Source: Paracamarosporium sp. OC-R06-R3 (Eukaryota; Ascomycota; Dothideomycetes; Pleosporales; Didymosphaeriaceae). Taken from it: a stretch of 12,233 nt of DNA. Shown one piece after another: positions 1 through 8,276 of this stretch. The first letter of the stretch is position 1; every line of letters starts with the position of its first letter. The translations under genes and the position numbers were made by a program. The notes below the pieces were generated by a model. The model was not told the origin of the DNA and searched no databases. It worked only from the letters and a program-made list of their open reading frames with translations. The stretch covers positions 442-12,674 of the forward strand of contig JACVRA010000816.1 of the NCBI GenBank assembly GCA_019828545.1, read 5' to 3'.

Positions 1-1152
1 TCCCATCGGCCTTGGTTCGAGTAAGTCGATGCTAGGTTGGCCATACTGGCTAGTGTGGAAGGATGGTTACGCCCTAATAGTCTTTCTCTTGCTTCGAGTA
101 ATTGTTTCTGGAGCTGCTCAACTTCGTTCCACTCATCATCGGTTATAGGAAACGATCCAACGTCACACAGACTGTCGATCTTTTCTGAAGCTTGGTATCT
201 CGTTTGAACTCCAGTCGCAGGCTGAACTGACGTTTTCTGCGCTTCGGGTTTTGTCACGACAAATGCGTCTTTATGTAGGAGTTGCTGAGAACAGGTAGTG
301 TTCTCGGGACGCTGATCGTGCGCAAGTGAATATACGCGCTCGGCAGTACTTCTCTTTCCTTGTTCCAGATAGATGGCAGCTATATCTCGGAGAATGAGCT
401 TCTCCACCGTTTCCGGTTGCCGAGGCACTGTTGTTGAGAAGACAAAGGCATTGACTAAGACTGCGATGGCCTTTTTGAACTGACCTTGAACCCTGAGTGT
501 GAGAGATAAGCATCTTGCCGCTTTGAGATGATTCTCAGAGAACCCAAATCGAGATGTTCGTTCAAGGGCATTTTGAAAAGCATTCCGTATCAACACAGCA
601 TTTGTCTCCTCACCTAGGTACTCTTGCAGTCCTATTGTTTCGGTCTTTAGTACCCTGACTCCTATACTAATCTCTCTCTTGATTTCATCGACGTAACGAA
701 CGTTATGAAAAAGAGCACTAGTAGCTACGAAGGGTTGCCAGAGGGACGGTCTTTCATACAAAAAGGTAATAGTGGTGTTATCCGCAAAGTCAGTAATTCT
801 TGTTCCATCAGAGAAGAAGTATGGCTCAGGCATGCCATCGACAAGGACTGTACAGGAAATGGATACGTTAGAACTACCTGAGATTATCCATGAAGCAGAT
901 CTTACCTCCAACGGCGTCGCCAGGATAAAGCGGATTGTACGTCTCCTTTGGTATGGGATCTCTAAGGAACGTATCAAGCAATGTTTCTTCGAATGTGCGC
1001 ATTATCCTGGTATGACCGAATGAATAGAATCGGCCCCGCAATACAAATCGTCGGGATATGTATCCATTTTCACAATAGAATAGCACATCGGATGTATCGA
1101 GGTAAAGCACAAAGCTAGGTATGAGCTGTTGCAGTGTTTGATATGGATCCAT
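1..1152 (-). CDS. TPR-repeat protein (kinesin-light-chain-like TPRs), N-terminal part, one intron, truncated by the window edge
   Basis: Exon 1 (1152-906) encodes 82 residues from ATG at 1152, the first in-frame ATG after an upstream TAA. Exon 2 (847-1) continues in phase to the window edge, giving at least 364 residues. The N-terminal ~190 residues match no domain I recognise. From about residue 185 the sequence becomes helical and TPR-like. One repeat lies near residues 232-265 (RDIAAIYLEQGK, then AERVYSLA). At 341-364 stands the kinesin-light-chain/NLR-type signature GRNHPSTLASMANLASTYSN, followed by QGRW. Such TPRs are protein-binding scaffolds; in fungi they often form the sensor part of NB-ARC/NACHT proteins or stand-alone TPR proteins. 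No nucleotide-binding motif is visible in this part, so an NLR link is inference. There are no stops or frameshifts: the gene looks alive, unlike most neighbours. Confidence 0.78.
848..905 (-). other. Spliceosomal intron (58 nt) in the TPR gene
   Basis: On the minus strand the donor is GTAAGATC, a CTAAC branch-point-like motif lies about 22 nt before the acceptor, and the acceptor is TGTACAG. Removing it joins GGA-G to TC-CTT, restores one continuous frame and skips an in-frame TAG at 874-876. Length and signals fit filamentous ascomycetes. Confidence 0.85.
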
Positions 1153-1238
1153 GTGGTGATGTAGGACCGGTGGTGGCGTCGTAGTGACGACATTTAGCCA
1201 GCCCAGTTGTGACGGAGAACAATTTTACCGAGGAAAAC

Positions 1239-1256
1239 CACGTGATACATCACGTG
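1239..1256. promoter_or_regulatory. CACGTGAT inverted repeat upstream of the TPR gene
   Basis: CACGTGAT-AC-ATCACGTG is a perfect 8-bp inverted repeat with a 2-bp spacer, 87 bp upstream of the ATG at 1152. Each arm carries a CACGTG E-box, the core bound by bHLH factors (established for Cbf1/Pho4-type proteins). A binding role here is inferred from sequence and position only. The same TCACGTGAT word occurs twice in the LTR-like block at 11202-11266. Confidence 0.4.
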
Positions 1257-1787
1257 TAATTAGTATCGTCTCGCATTTGTTGTTAAAGATGAATATCATT
1301 AATTAACAGCTATCGGCTTGATGGGAATTTAGCACAAAATATCATAGATCTGGTCACATCGTCCAAATTTCAATGACCTATCTTCCGCTCGCGGTGCCAA
1401 GGACCCCGCTTCACTCGTGGTAAGGAAGCTGAGCTCCGAATCCCACTTTTCCTAGTTATTGGAGACCGAAACCCCTTCCCACGAAGACAAATGTCCACCC
1501 AAATATGCCTTCATTGTAATTACATCCATACTCTCTCCCAGATATGTCCGAAGCAATACTTTCAAATTCCTATTGGCCTCAAAGGCTCTGAGAAAAACTT
1601 TGGGTGTATTGTTCTCCGCTACGATACGACTAATCGCGAGTTAAGGCACTTAATCGCTGCCCAGTATGAAAAAGCGGTATCAAAATGGACCACAGTCACT
1701 CGGGTCTACACTATATCTGCGAAACTTTACGTAGTTAGTTTCCTGTAATTAGTGTGGCTCCCAAAGAAACATCTGACCAGTAATTAG
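1257..1787. other. No supportable gene; unassigned intergenic stretch
   Basis: The longest open stretch on the plus strand is 1491-1748 (85 codons). Its product has several Cys/His residues near the start but no motif I recognise, and the frame is not supported by codon or splice evidence. The minus strand shows nothing convincing. Probably intergenic, or a decayed exon upstream of the 1881 frame. Confidence 0.3.
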
Positions 1788-1880
1788 AAGCCATCACCAT
1801 CTAATTATGACCTCTTAGAGTCCAAATACGGCTCACGAAGTGCAGACTTGATCCAATGGTGGACCAACCGTAACCCTAGG

Positions 1881-2096
1881 ATGGCTGACTCTTCAATCTA
1901 CATGGAAGAAGAGTTTTCCTCCGCTCGCTTTCTTTGTATGCTGCTAGCATTGCTTCTTATTGTAGGGTCTGGAGGAGTTGTTTACGTATCTTTCAAGGGT
2001 TCGGAAACTCCCACACAGAGTTGGCTGTCCCTAACTGCTCTCCTGATGTCAATCATTCTTTTTGGACTTGCTCCAATAGTCATGAGGAAATTGTAG
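1881..2096 (+). CDS. Small predicted two-transmembrane protein or terminal exon, unknown
   Basis: From ATG at 1881 the frame encodes 71 residues. Two hydrophobic segments, about residues 17-36 (ARFLCMLLALLLIVGSGGVV) and 49-67 (LSLTALLMSIILFGLAPIV), are separated by a polar loop, and the tail is short and basic (MRKL). The frame is open without a stop from 1788, so this could equally be the last exon of a membrane protein whose earlier exons lie upstream and are not identifiable. I recognise no family. It directly abuts the decayed transposase at 2174, so its 3' end may be flanked by transposon insertion. Hydrophobicity is the only positive evidence; expression or homologues would be needed to call it a gene. 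Confidence 0.3.
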   Translation: MADSSIYMEEEFSSARFLCMLLALLLIVGSGGVVYVSFKGSETPTQSWLSLTALLMSIILFGLAPIVMRKL

Positions 2097-2173
2097 GCCC
2101 TTAAATGTACCGTTTACACAGTGGAGATGTAGGTGGAACAATACTGTGTTACAAGGGGGTCAACGTACCTTAG

Positions 2174-2752
2174 CTAGATCCGGGCGAGGGCTAGTAGGCC
2201 TGCACCTTGCGGTACTTTGATAGCGCCAAGCACAGCTAGCATTATGCCTGTCTCATCCATATTATAGCAGTTCTCAGACAGGATGTCTACCTTGTACAGC
2301 TCGTCCTTGATTACCTTAAACTATTTAGCAACCTTATTGTATATATTATTGTTATGGTGGTTCTAATCTATTAGTCTATCACTCCCGTGTCTGAGTGTTG
2401 GGTTACGCTTGGTAAATGCCTAAGGCTAGTTCTTGCACGGCGGTTTCATCGCGCACGTTGACGCATTTATCGTAGGCCGCCGGCGGGCGATGCTGAAGGC
2501 TAGTGAGGGTAGGTACTTAACCCGGACGGGGGTTCCGAGGGTAGCCATTCGTAGGAGGTACTGTACGAGAGCTTTCTCTTCGGGCGGGGTCAGGTATTGC
2601 TGGCTTTGGCCTTTGGCCTTTCGTGAGGGCCGTCCATGGTCTCGATGCCACAGCGTGGAACGAGGGATCTTTTTGCGTTCTGCTCGAGTAGCATAGGATT
2701 CATGTGCGTTTGATGGAAGACCTTGTGCCTGCACAGAACTGGCGGGCTCCAT
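2174..2752 (-). pseudogene. Fot1/pogo-type DDE transposase, N-terminal half, decayed
   Basis: One reading frame on the minus strand from ATG at 2752 resembles fungal Fot1/Tan1-like transposases. A psq/HTH segment (IPRSTLWHR, about codons 34-42) is followed by a CENP-B-type DNA-binding part (QYLTPPEEKALVQYLL, then PSLAFSIARRRP). The first catalytic Asp is codon 166 in YNMDETGIML. The frame holds five stops, at 2426-2428, 2420-2422, 2363-2365, 2321-2323 and 2174-2176. The first two fall where KNWPQAF-like sequence is usual, and those in D*N and AK*FKVI where the family has Trp. All fit TGG to TAG or CAG to TAG. Nearby substitutions (for example HH where RH is usual) also fit G-to-A. The second and third catalytic residues and both TIRs are missing, so it is a dead fragment. 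Confidence 0.8.
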
Positions 2753-2759
2753 CACTTAC

Positions 2760-3400
2760 TGTATGTTGGTGATGCTCGAAGAAAGACCGAGATCCTGCGC
2801 GCAACCACTAATGTGCTCCTAGAATGGGATGGAACCAAACAGAAGCGGACTAAAATTAGAACATTATCACATTGACGGCTGCTGTCCTGGTCTGCTGGGA
2901 CGCTAGTAGATTGGGCATAGCTTCGTTGAAAGATACATGACATAATGCAGCCCCTCCCGCTAATCCCTTGCATTTAAAACTACTCCTGCCCTTCGGAGCT
3001 TGCGCGTCCAGCTCTGCGAACTTCGTAAGGATAGACTTTTCAAGGTTCTATTACTTACTATCTCTCCGAATTCTAATATTTTTTCGACATATTGCCTAGA
3101 TGGGACTAAAAACTTGAGACGCGAAAAGTCGCCGTAAACGGGGCGATCGACAGCACGCTCACAACATGATGTCTTCCTAGAACGACCAGTGTAGAGTAAA
3201 AAATACGGGCTATTGAATGTATGGACACACTGTATAGCTCTAGGAATATGCAAACAAATCTATGAATTGCACTTGACGAGGGTTTTGTTTCGGCACGATG
3301 GGTGTTTCGTAAGAGATGGACGTACGTTAGTGTTGAACTCAGTGGGTCAACTCCAGGCTCCAGAGTTAAGGCTACGCACTAAGTGCTGTACTGTTAATAA
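2760..3400. other. No recognisable gene
   Basis: Open stretches occur on both strands (the longest is minus 3253-2960, 97 codons), but their products show no domain and no sign of conservation. I found no inverted ends that would close the transposase fragment at 2174-2752. Probably old repeat or intergenic DNA. Confidence 0.35.
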
Positions 3401-3401
3401 T

Positions 3402-3975
3402 CGGTAACTTTTCATGGTTCTGCTCGTCAACGGTCTCCTTTGGATTCGTTGCAAATGTATGGTTTGATGAGGATAGCGAGGAGTCATGCCTTAGAGAAGT
3501 CGAATATTTCACTGTGAAGGTTGCAGAGCTATGTGGTTTCTAGTCCGTAGGACACAGAATCGCAACGCCTTCGATGAACACGCGCGCCGGCATAACAGAC
3601 TCACAATGCAATATAGAATCGCATGCGTGGGTCACTGCGCCGGCAATTCTATCTATCTCAAGGATGAAAGGACGGCTCTATACGCGATGAATCTCTTCAA
3701 TTTGTACAACAAGAGCGTACCCTTGGGTACCGATGGCAGTGCGTAGCTGCAGGCTAAAGCAGTCCTCTTTATCCTGAAGGAAAAACGGTGCGTATAAGCT
3801 TATCACATTTGTTCTTCACTAAGTTTAATAGCGGAACCACATCATAAGCATCTGTATGACGAGGAGTTGAAGAGGTTGAAAGCTTTTCCAAAGGAACTCT
3901 GCGATTACAATAAGAAGGAGATAGAGTATGTTCTTGAGATTATGGAGTGTTTTCATGATGGAAGCCGTTTTTAAG
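3402..3975 (+). other. Three short plus-strand open segments, possible relic of an unknown gene
   Basis: Three open segments follow each other on the plus strand in different frames. The first ends in TAG shortly after 3536 and contains VWFDEDSEE and EYFTVKVAELCGF. The second, 3531-3746, contains ALYAMNLFNLYNKSVPLGTDG. The third ends at TAA 3973-3975 and contains YDEELKRLKAFPKELCDYNK and a Glu-rich stretch. The composition is protein-like, but no family is recognised and no good set of splice sites joins them. They could be exons of a decayed gene or chance. Confidence 0.2.
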
Positions 3976-4264
3976 GCGATTAGACTTGAATATAATCAAG
4001 ATTAAATCTCATCAAATCATGCGTTGTCAATCGCTGGGCAATACGTGTTTTGCAGGCGCAGCCATGTAACGTGTGCAAGACTCACACCGACACAATATCG
4101 TGCTTTTCTACTACACAATCTTTACACTTAATTATCTAATAAATATACAGCCTTGTGCGATTATAATGATATTAAGTATGTATTAAGAATAAATTTTCTA
4201 CGATGAGTTTAGGATTGAATGTTGGCGAGTCGGAGACGTTGGTCTACTAGCAGAGAGGAATGGC
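3976..4264. other. AT-rich intergenic flank of the Fot1-like element
   Basis: No gene seen. About 4125-4200 is strongly AT-rich, with repeated TAATTAT/ATTAAG words. The sequence ends at the TA insertion site (4265-4266) of the transposon. Confidence 0.5.
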
Positions 4265-4266
4265 TA

Positions 4267-4331
4267 ACGTACTTGATAAGCGAGCTGATCAGGCAAGCGA
4301 GCTGATCAGAATGCCAAGCCCTCACCAAAAT
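4267..4331 (+). repeat. Left TIR (65 bp) with an internal 17-bp direct repeat
   Basis: It begins ACGTACTTGAT and contains AAGCGAGCTGATCAGGC immediately followed by AAGCGAGCTGATCAGAA, so a 15-bp core occurs twice in tandem. Each copy includes the palindrome CTGATCAG. The arm pairs with 6073-6137 with one mismatch (T at 4322 against C in the other arm). The doubled core is a likely transposase-binding site (inference). Confidence 0.93.
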
Positions 4332-4354
4332 CTAAACTATACACGATAGTACAG

Positions 4355-4373
4355 AATCACTATAAATCACTAT
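4355..4373 (+). repeat. Short direct repeat in the left subterminal region
   Basis: AATCACTAT occurs at 4355-4363 and again at 4365-4373, between the left TIR and the transposase stop. It is short, AT-rich and possibly fortuitous. Confidence 0.4.
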
Positions 4374-4394
4374 GAAAAATCGTAATAGTACAAT

Positions 4395-6047
4395 CTACTC
4401 AGAATCTACTTCTACAGGTTGCTTACACGTTGTTCTATTGTGCCCAGGCTGGCCGCAGCGTCCACAGCGCCGTTGAGTCAATTCGCCTCCATCAGTGCGC
4501 GCCCTCTTCTTCGCCTTCTTCCCATTACTACGCGCTGCAAAGTCCTTTAGAGTAGCTAGGCGTAGGCCTTCCTTAGCTGTTAGAACTCCCTCACGCTGTA
4601 CACGCTTTCTTTTATGCGATTTACGTCGCGTGGCGGCCTCGTTGGCAGCTTGAAGCTCAGCAATCTGTTTTTGTGCCAACACCAGCCTGTGCGCCATCAT
4701 TGCCGCGCCCTTTGCTATCTTCTCAAAGGCATCAACCATACTAGATGGCGAACTATCTATATGCCTCTGAATCCTCTGCTTCACGAGCGTCGATTGCGAC
4801 CCTAATTCTAGGGTGTTACTTGGTGTTTGCGACTGCCACGTACTATCGCGTATAGTACAAGGTGACGGCGTACGTAGCCTCACATCAAGCTTCGATATCA
4901 CAGCTTCTGGATCGAAAGGAACTAAGCCAGCGCCTCAAAAGCCTCCTTGGATATTGCTTTTAGTGATTGAAGCATGAAAGGCTGCAATAAAGCAAGGTAG
5001 GAACTCTATTTTAGTAATGTAGTTAATATGGCTGCGCATTAGATCCTCGGCTTGGCGCCCATACGCCTTCTTTAAAGGCGCAAAACAGCCCACATCAAGC
5101 GGCTGCAGGAGGTGCGACGAATGTGGAGGCATACAGAGAGTAATAATCTTATTATCCTTGCAGTATTGCTGGAATTCGAGCGAGTCGTGGCTCTCATGGC
5201 CGTCGATAACGAGCAAACGTGCTGCACTAACAACACGCTTCTTTGTATGCTCATTAAAGTGCTTCAGCCAACGTAGACCAAGCTCATTTGTTGTCTAGCC
5301 ATTCTTAGAGACTGTAACAACCCAATCATGTAGTAGATCCTTCTCTTTATACCAGGTGGAGAGGTGGTGCTTGCCCTAAAAGATAATAAAGGGTAGGATC
5401 GCCTACCCCATTGCGTTGATGCCTTGGATGACTGTAGTCCACTCCCGGTTGCCCTGCTGCACGCTCTTTGGCCGTCCCCGACGCTTAGAGCCTGTGACAA
5501 CAGCTCTAGTTGATATCATGCCCATCATGAAGCCTGACTCGTCGAAATTGTAGGTATCTTCATTTAGGATACTATGCTTAGCTTTGGTATTCTCCACAAG
5601 CCGGAACCAGCCCTCTATTACCTTAGGATCCTCACAGAGGGCTCTCTTGTAGTCGTACTTTCGATTGAACTTCACTTTGAGCTCTGGCTGACGCTTTACG
5701 AAGTTTGTAGCCCACTTCTGGCCAACAGGCTTACGGTGCCGCTCAGCCAACAAAGAATTGGCCATATCTTTTACAGCAGCAAGCCGGGGCGGAAATCCTC
5801 GCATATCAAGATCAAGTATATGCTGAACAATCACCTGCTCTTCTGTCTTTAAGAGATTCATTGAGTTGGGCGTGCAGTCGCGTCGAAAGGTAGTTCCAGC
5901 GTGTCGTGTACTAAGTGTACTTTGAGAGACTCTATAGATAGTTGCAGCGCGTCGCTGGGTTAAAGTTGGGTCTTGTTGAATAGCCTGAATCGCAAGCTGT
6001 AATCTAGCCTCTTTTAACTCAGGTGGTTCGTTGTGTTGTTGTGGCAT
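4395..6047 (-). pseudogene. Fot1/pogo transposase (550 codons) inactivated by four in-frame stops
   Basis: One uninterrupted phase runs from ATG at 6047 to TGA... no frameshift was found up to the terminal stop at 4395-4397. In order: psq-type HTH (about residues 15-48), CENP-B-type DNA-binding domain (about 60-125), then the DDE catalytic domain with D169 (YNFDESGF), D282 (VIDGHESH) and D318 (LQPLDVGCF), a DD35D triad. Basic stretches (RKSHKRKR, KKAKKRAR) precede a CCHC zinc knuckle at C528, C531, H536 and C541. Stops are at codons 215 (5403-5405), 224 (5376-5378), 251 (5295-5297) and 371 (4935-4937). From family context they replace Trp, Gln, Trp and Arg, each a C:G-to-T:A change. All catalytic residues are kept, so the loss looks recent. 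The protein would cut and insert the element at TA sites in the nucleus. Confidence 0.92.
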
Positions 6048-6053
6048 AATGTT

Positions 6054-6072
6054 GTACTATTGACGATAGTAC
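6054..6072. repeat. Subterminal GTACTAT/ATAGTAC palindrome at the transposase start
   Basis: GTACTAT and ATAGTAC (7-bp arms, 5-bp spacer) lie between the right TIR and the transposase ATG at 6047. The word ATAGTAC also occurs twice inside the left end, at 4346-4352 and 4385-4391. These subterminal repeats may be extra transposase sites or regulate the gene (inference). Confidence 0.5.
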
Positions 6073-6137
6073 ATTTTGGTGGGGGCTTGGCATTCTGATC
6101 AGCTCGCTTGCCTGATCAGCTCGCTTATCAAGTACGT
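6073..6137 (-). repeat. Right TIR (65 bp) with the same internal direct repeat
   Basis: Read on the minus strand from 6137 it repeats the left arm, including both copies of the AAGCGAGCTGATCAG core. It lies 26 bp from the transposase ATG (6047), so it probably also carries promoter sequence. Confidence 0.93.
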
Positions 6138-6139
6138 TA

Positions 6140-6620
6140 TAGAACATTTATAAATAATCTATCAATCCGTTTAGATGCGAATATCTTCCGGAAGGCCGAG
6201 ACCCACTACGAGTTGAGTGGTTTCAGTAAGCAAGACTTTCGTATCGCAGTATCTAGTGATTTTGGAAGGCAACAGGCAACGAAACAAGAATCAATCTTGG
6301 AGCGCTGGAGTCGCTGCAGATTTCATGTCCCTGTTCGTGCGCTGCAAATAGCTCTAGATAAGGACGCCAACGTGCGCGCACCTCTATAAGAGCTCCGGGA
6401 CACACTCAAGCACCATGACTTGCTTGGATACAACCCCACGGGCCAAACACTACAACATGTCTCCTACACCAGCGTCGCGTGCTTCAACGTTGGATTTCCT
6501 GCTTGAGGAGTGTGAAGTGGCTTTGTCCTTAATCCCCGGGTATTGGCATTTGGGAGCACCTTTTTTGTCATGAGGCGCGTGATTTGACCGCGTTCTGTGA
6601 GAATCTCCCATCCGTCCGTC
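6140..6620. other. No supportable gene; right flank of the Fot1-like element
   Basis: A plus-strand frame stays open from the TIR to TAA at 6387-6389. It contains ETHYELSGFSKQDF and RRQQATKQES-like charged sequence, but it has no proper start (it runs in from the transposon end) and no family I recognise. It may be an old exon split by the insertion; the left flank at 4200-4264 does not continue it. 6390-6620 shows nothing else. Confidence 0.3.
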
Positions 6621-6758
6621 CCTACATATCCACTGGCTCACTCGCCGCTCGACTTGGAACAGAACTCTCTGGAATCCCCCTCCGTCTCCTCCTCTCCCAG
6701 CATGGAGACCACTCTTTCGCTGTGCAAATTTTCATCCAGGGGATCTTCTCTTCTTCCT

Positions 6759-6794
6759 CTGTGGTGCTTTCATCCGCTGTGGTGCTTTTATCCT
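6759..6794. repeat. 18-bp tandem duplication in the unknown gene
   Basis: CTGTGGTGCTTTCATCCG (6759-6776) is followed directly by CTGTGGTGCTTTTATCCT (6777-6794), with two mismatches. On the minus strand it encodes the repeated STTADE/STTEEE pattern of the acidic tail, so it is an in-frame six-residue duplication. Confidence 0.8.
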
Positions 6795-7235
6795 TTACGG
6801 TCTTCTCGCCCACGTTTCCCTCGGGTCTCCAAATCTTCTCTACCGCATTCTCCACCATCCCATTACCTGCTCCATTAGATTCTCTAATGTCGTGTCGCAA
6901 TGCTTGTTAATATCCGCACCTCCGTCCTCCTGCACCTGCAGTATGTTCAACTCGTGATCTTTTAGCAACTCTTCGAGCTCTACACCAGCACCCTCAATTA
7001 TTTCACGCGATGAGTATATGACCTGCTACTCAGCTTTACTTGCAATTGCCGCTGTGAAGTTCTTCATGGAATGCGGCCGTGCGAGGGGCGTGGTGCCGGT
7101 ATGCACGTGGGTGGATGTTGTTGACGAGGGCGACCACGATTGGTGCTGCGACGAAGTGGCCGAGGATGCAGATGATGGCGGAACAGCGTTCTCAAGTAGC
7201 TCGGGAAGCTTAACTTCCATGTATGCTTCAACGGC

Positions 7236-7290
7236 AGGTAGGAGGGGAGGTAGGAGGAGAGGTAGCAAGGAGGGTAGGAGGGGTTTTAGG
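7236..7290 (+). repeat. G-run low-complexity tract (Leu/Pro repeat on the minus strand)
   Basis: The plus strand has many GG and GGGG runs, with GGTAGGAG recurring. The opposite strand encodes the LLP-type repeat of the unknown protein. Such a tract could form a G-quadruplex and is prone to slippage; neither can be shown here. Confidence 0.5.
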
Positions 7291-8276
7291 ATGGTTGGCA
7301 GGTTGGGGCCCAGGCGGGCGGCGACTGCGTCCGCAAGCCGCGGATCGACTGCATTAGATACGGGGTCTATGAATGCGGTAGTAGTTGGTCCTTGTGCTGG
7401 GGAGGATCTCTGCGAGGACGCTATCCGCGTCGTTGGGGTCGCTATCTCCGTGGGCGACAGCTGTACGACATCCACGTCATATTGTTTCTTAGTAGGCGAT
7501 GGGGATTCGTTGTCGGTCTTGGGATGGGAGAGGACGCGGCGCTTTGGTGAGGGGGTGCGAGGCGATGCTGTTGCTGAATTGCGTTTTAGTAGTATCTCAC
7601 GGATGGAGGGAGGAAGGAGAGTACCTTGTTGAGGCCGCTTGCGCGAAATGTCTCTATACGAAGGCGGCGCATCGCTAGCCCCAGGAGCGAAGATAGTCCA
7701 ATTACCCTGTTGGTAGGCGCCAGCAGATTTTTCTACAACGCGAAAGCCGGACAGCTTATCTGGGTGTTTGATGATGTGCTGCCAACGGTCGGTTTTGTCT
7801 TTGAGCAGCCAATCGCTGTCAAATAGAATGGAGATGTTGGTCGACTTGGCGAGGTGAATAAGACGGACAAAGTCATCCTGATGGTCATTTTTAGGCGCAA
7901 TGGTTGTGCACTCGGACTGGGCATATTGCACAATACAAGGCTTTTAAAGCGTGAGGGATAAAAGGTGAAGAGAGTCCGAACTGCCCTTGTTGCGCAAGAT
8001 CGGGCTCAGCAGTTCTTGGGTAATGCTGATACGACCAGCGGGCTTTAGCTTTACATGGCCAGGCTCTAGATTGTCTGCATCCAAGACGAGCTGAATGATC
8101 TGCTTGGAGTCGAAACCGAGCAGAAACAGCGAGAAATTTAGTATGATGGAGGCCTGGCAGTGGAGCTCAGAGTGTTTGACTATAAGAGAACAGGCGAAAG
8201 GCGACGACATATCAGACCCGAGGGACACCAGGACGGAGATGCCGCTTTTACGGAAGAGATGGTATAAGTTTACCAT

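Larger units (their letters stand above)
4267..6137 (-). mobile_element. Fot1/pogo-superfamily DNA transposon, structurally complete (1,871 bp)
   Basis: The element has near-identical 65-bp terminal inverted repeats and is flanked on both sides by TA (4265-4266 and 6138-6139), the target duplication typical of the Tc1/mariner superfamily. It holds one transposase frame on the minus strand with a DD35D triad, the arrangement known for Fot1/pogo elements. Its length also fits (about 1.8-2 kb). The two TIRs differ at one of 65 positions, which suggests recent insertion, yet the transposase carries four stops. It could have moved with transposase supplied in trans, or been inactivated soon after insertion. 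Confidence 0.92.
6622..8276 (-). pseudogene. Large decayed gene of unknown family (two stops, one frameshift)
   Basis: ATG at 8276 stands in a good context (TTAACCATGG). The frame runs to 6840-6842 and is broken only by TAA at 7944-7946 (codon 111) and TAG at 7026-7028 (codon 417). A second frame, shifted near 6855-6900, continues to a stop at 6622-6624. Features: a folded-looking N-terminal half (SGISVLVSLGSD, then SIILNFSLFLLGF), a segment around codons 130-165 with ISILFDSDWLLKDKTDRW, a Ser/Pro/Arg-rich linker, a Leu/Pro repeat (LLPSLLPLLLPPLLP) encoded by a G-run tract, a possible coiled coil (VELEELLKDHELNILQVQ), and an acidic then Arg-rich tail (EEEE, ERRRRR). I do not recognise the family. 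I have an impression of similar proteins in repeat-rich dothideomycete DNA but cannot verify it. No catalytic motif is visible; the alternative is an accessory protein of a mobile element. Confidence 0.6.

Noticed and set aside
1002..1193. Minus-strand frame with ATG at 1193 upstream of the TPR start
   Set aside because: It is out of frame with the TPR protein and overlaps exon 1; at most an upstream ORF, with no supporting evidence.
6108..6389. Plus-strand frame starting inside the right TIR
   Set aside because: Its start is transposon-end sequence without an ATG; only the part after 6140 could be old coding sequence, and no family is recognised.
7018..7632. Long plus-strand frame (204 codons) opposite the unknown gene
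   Set aside because: It is the antisense shadow of the minus-strand frame; its Gly/Arg/Val-rich product follows from the opposite strand's codon use.
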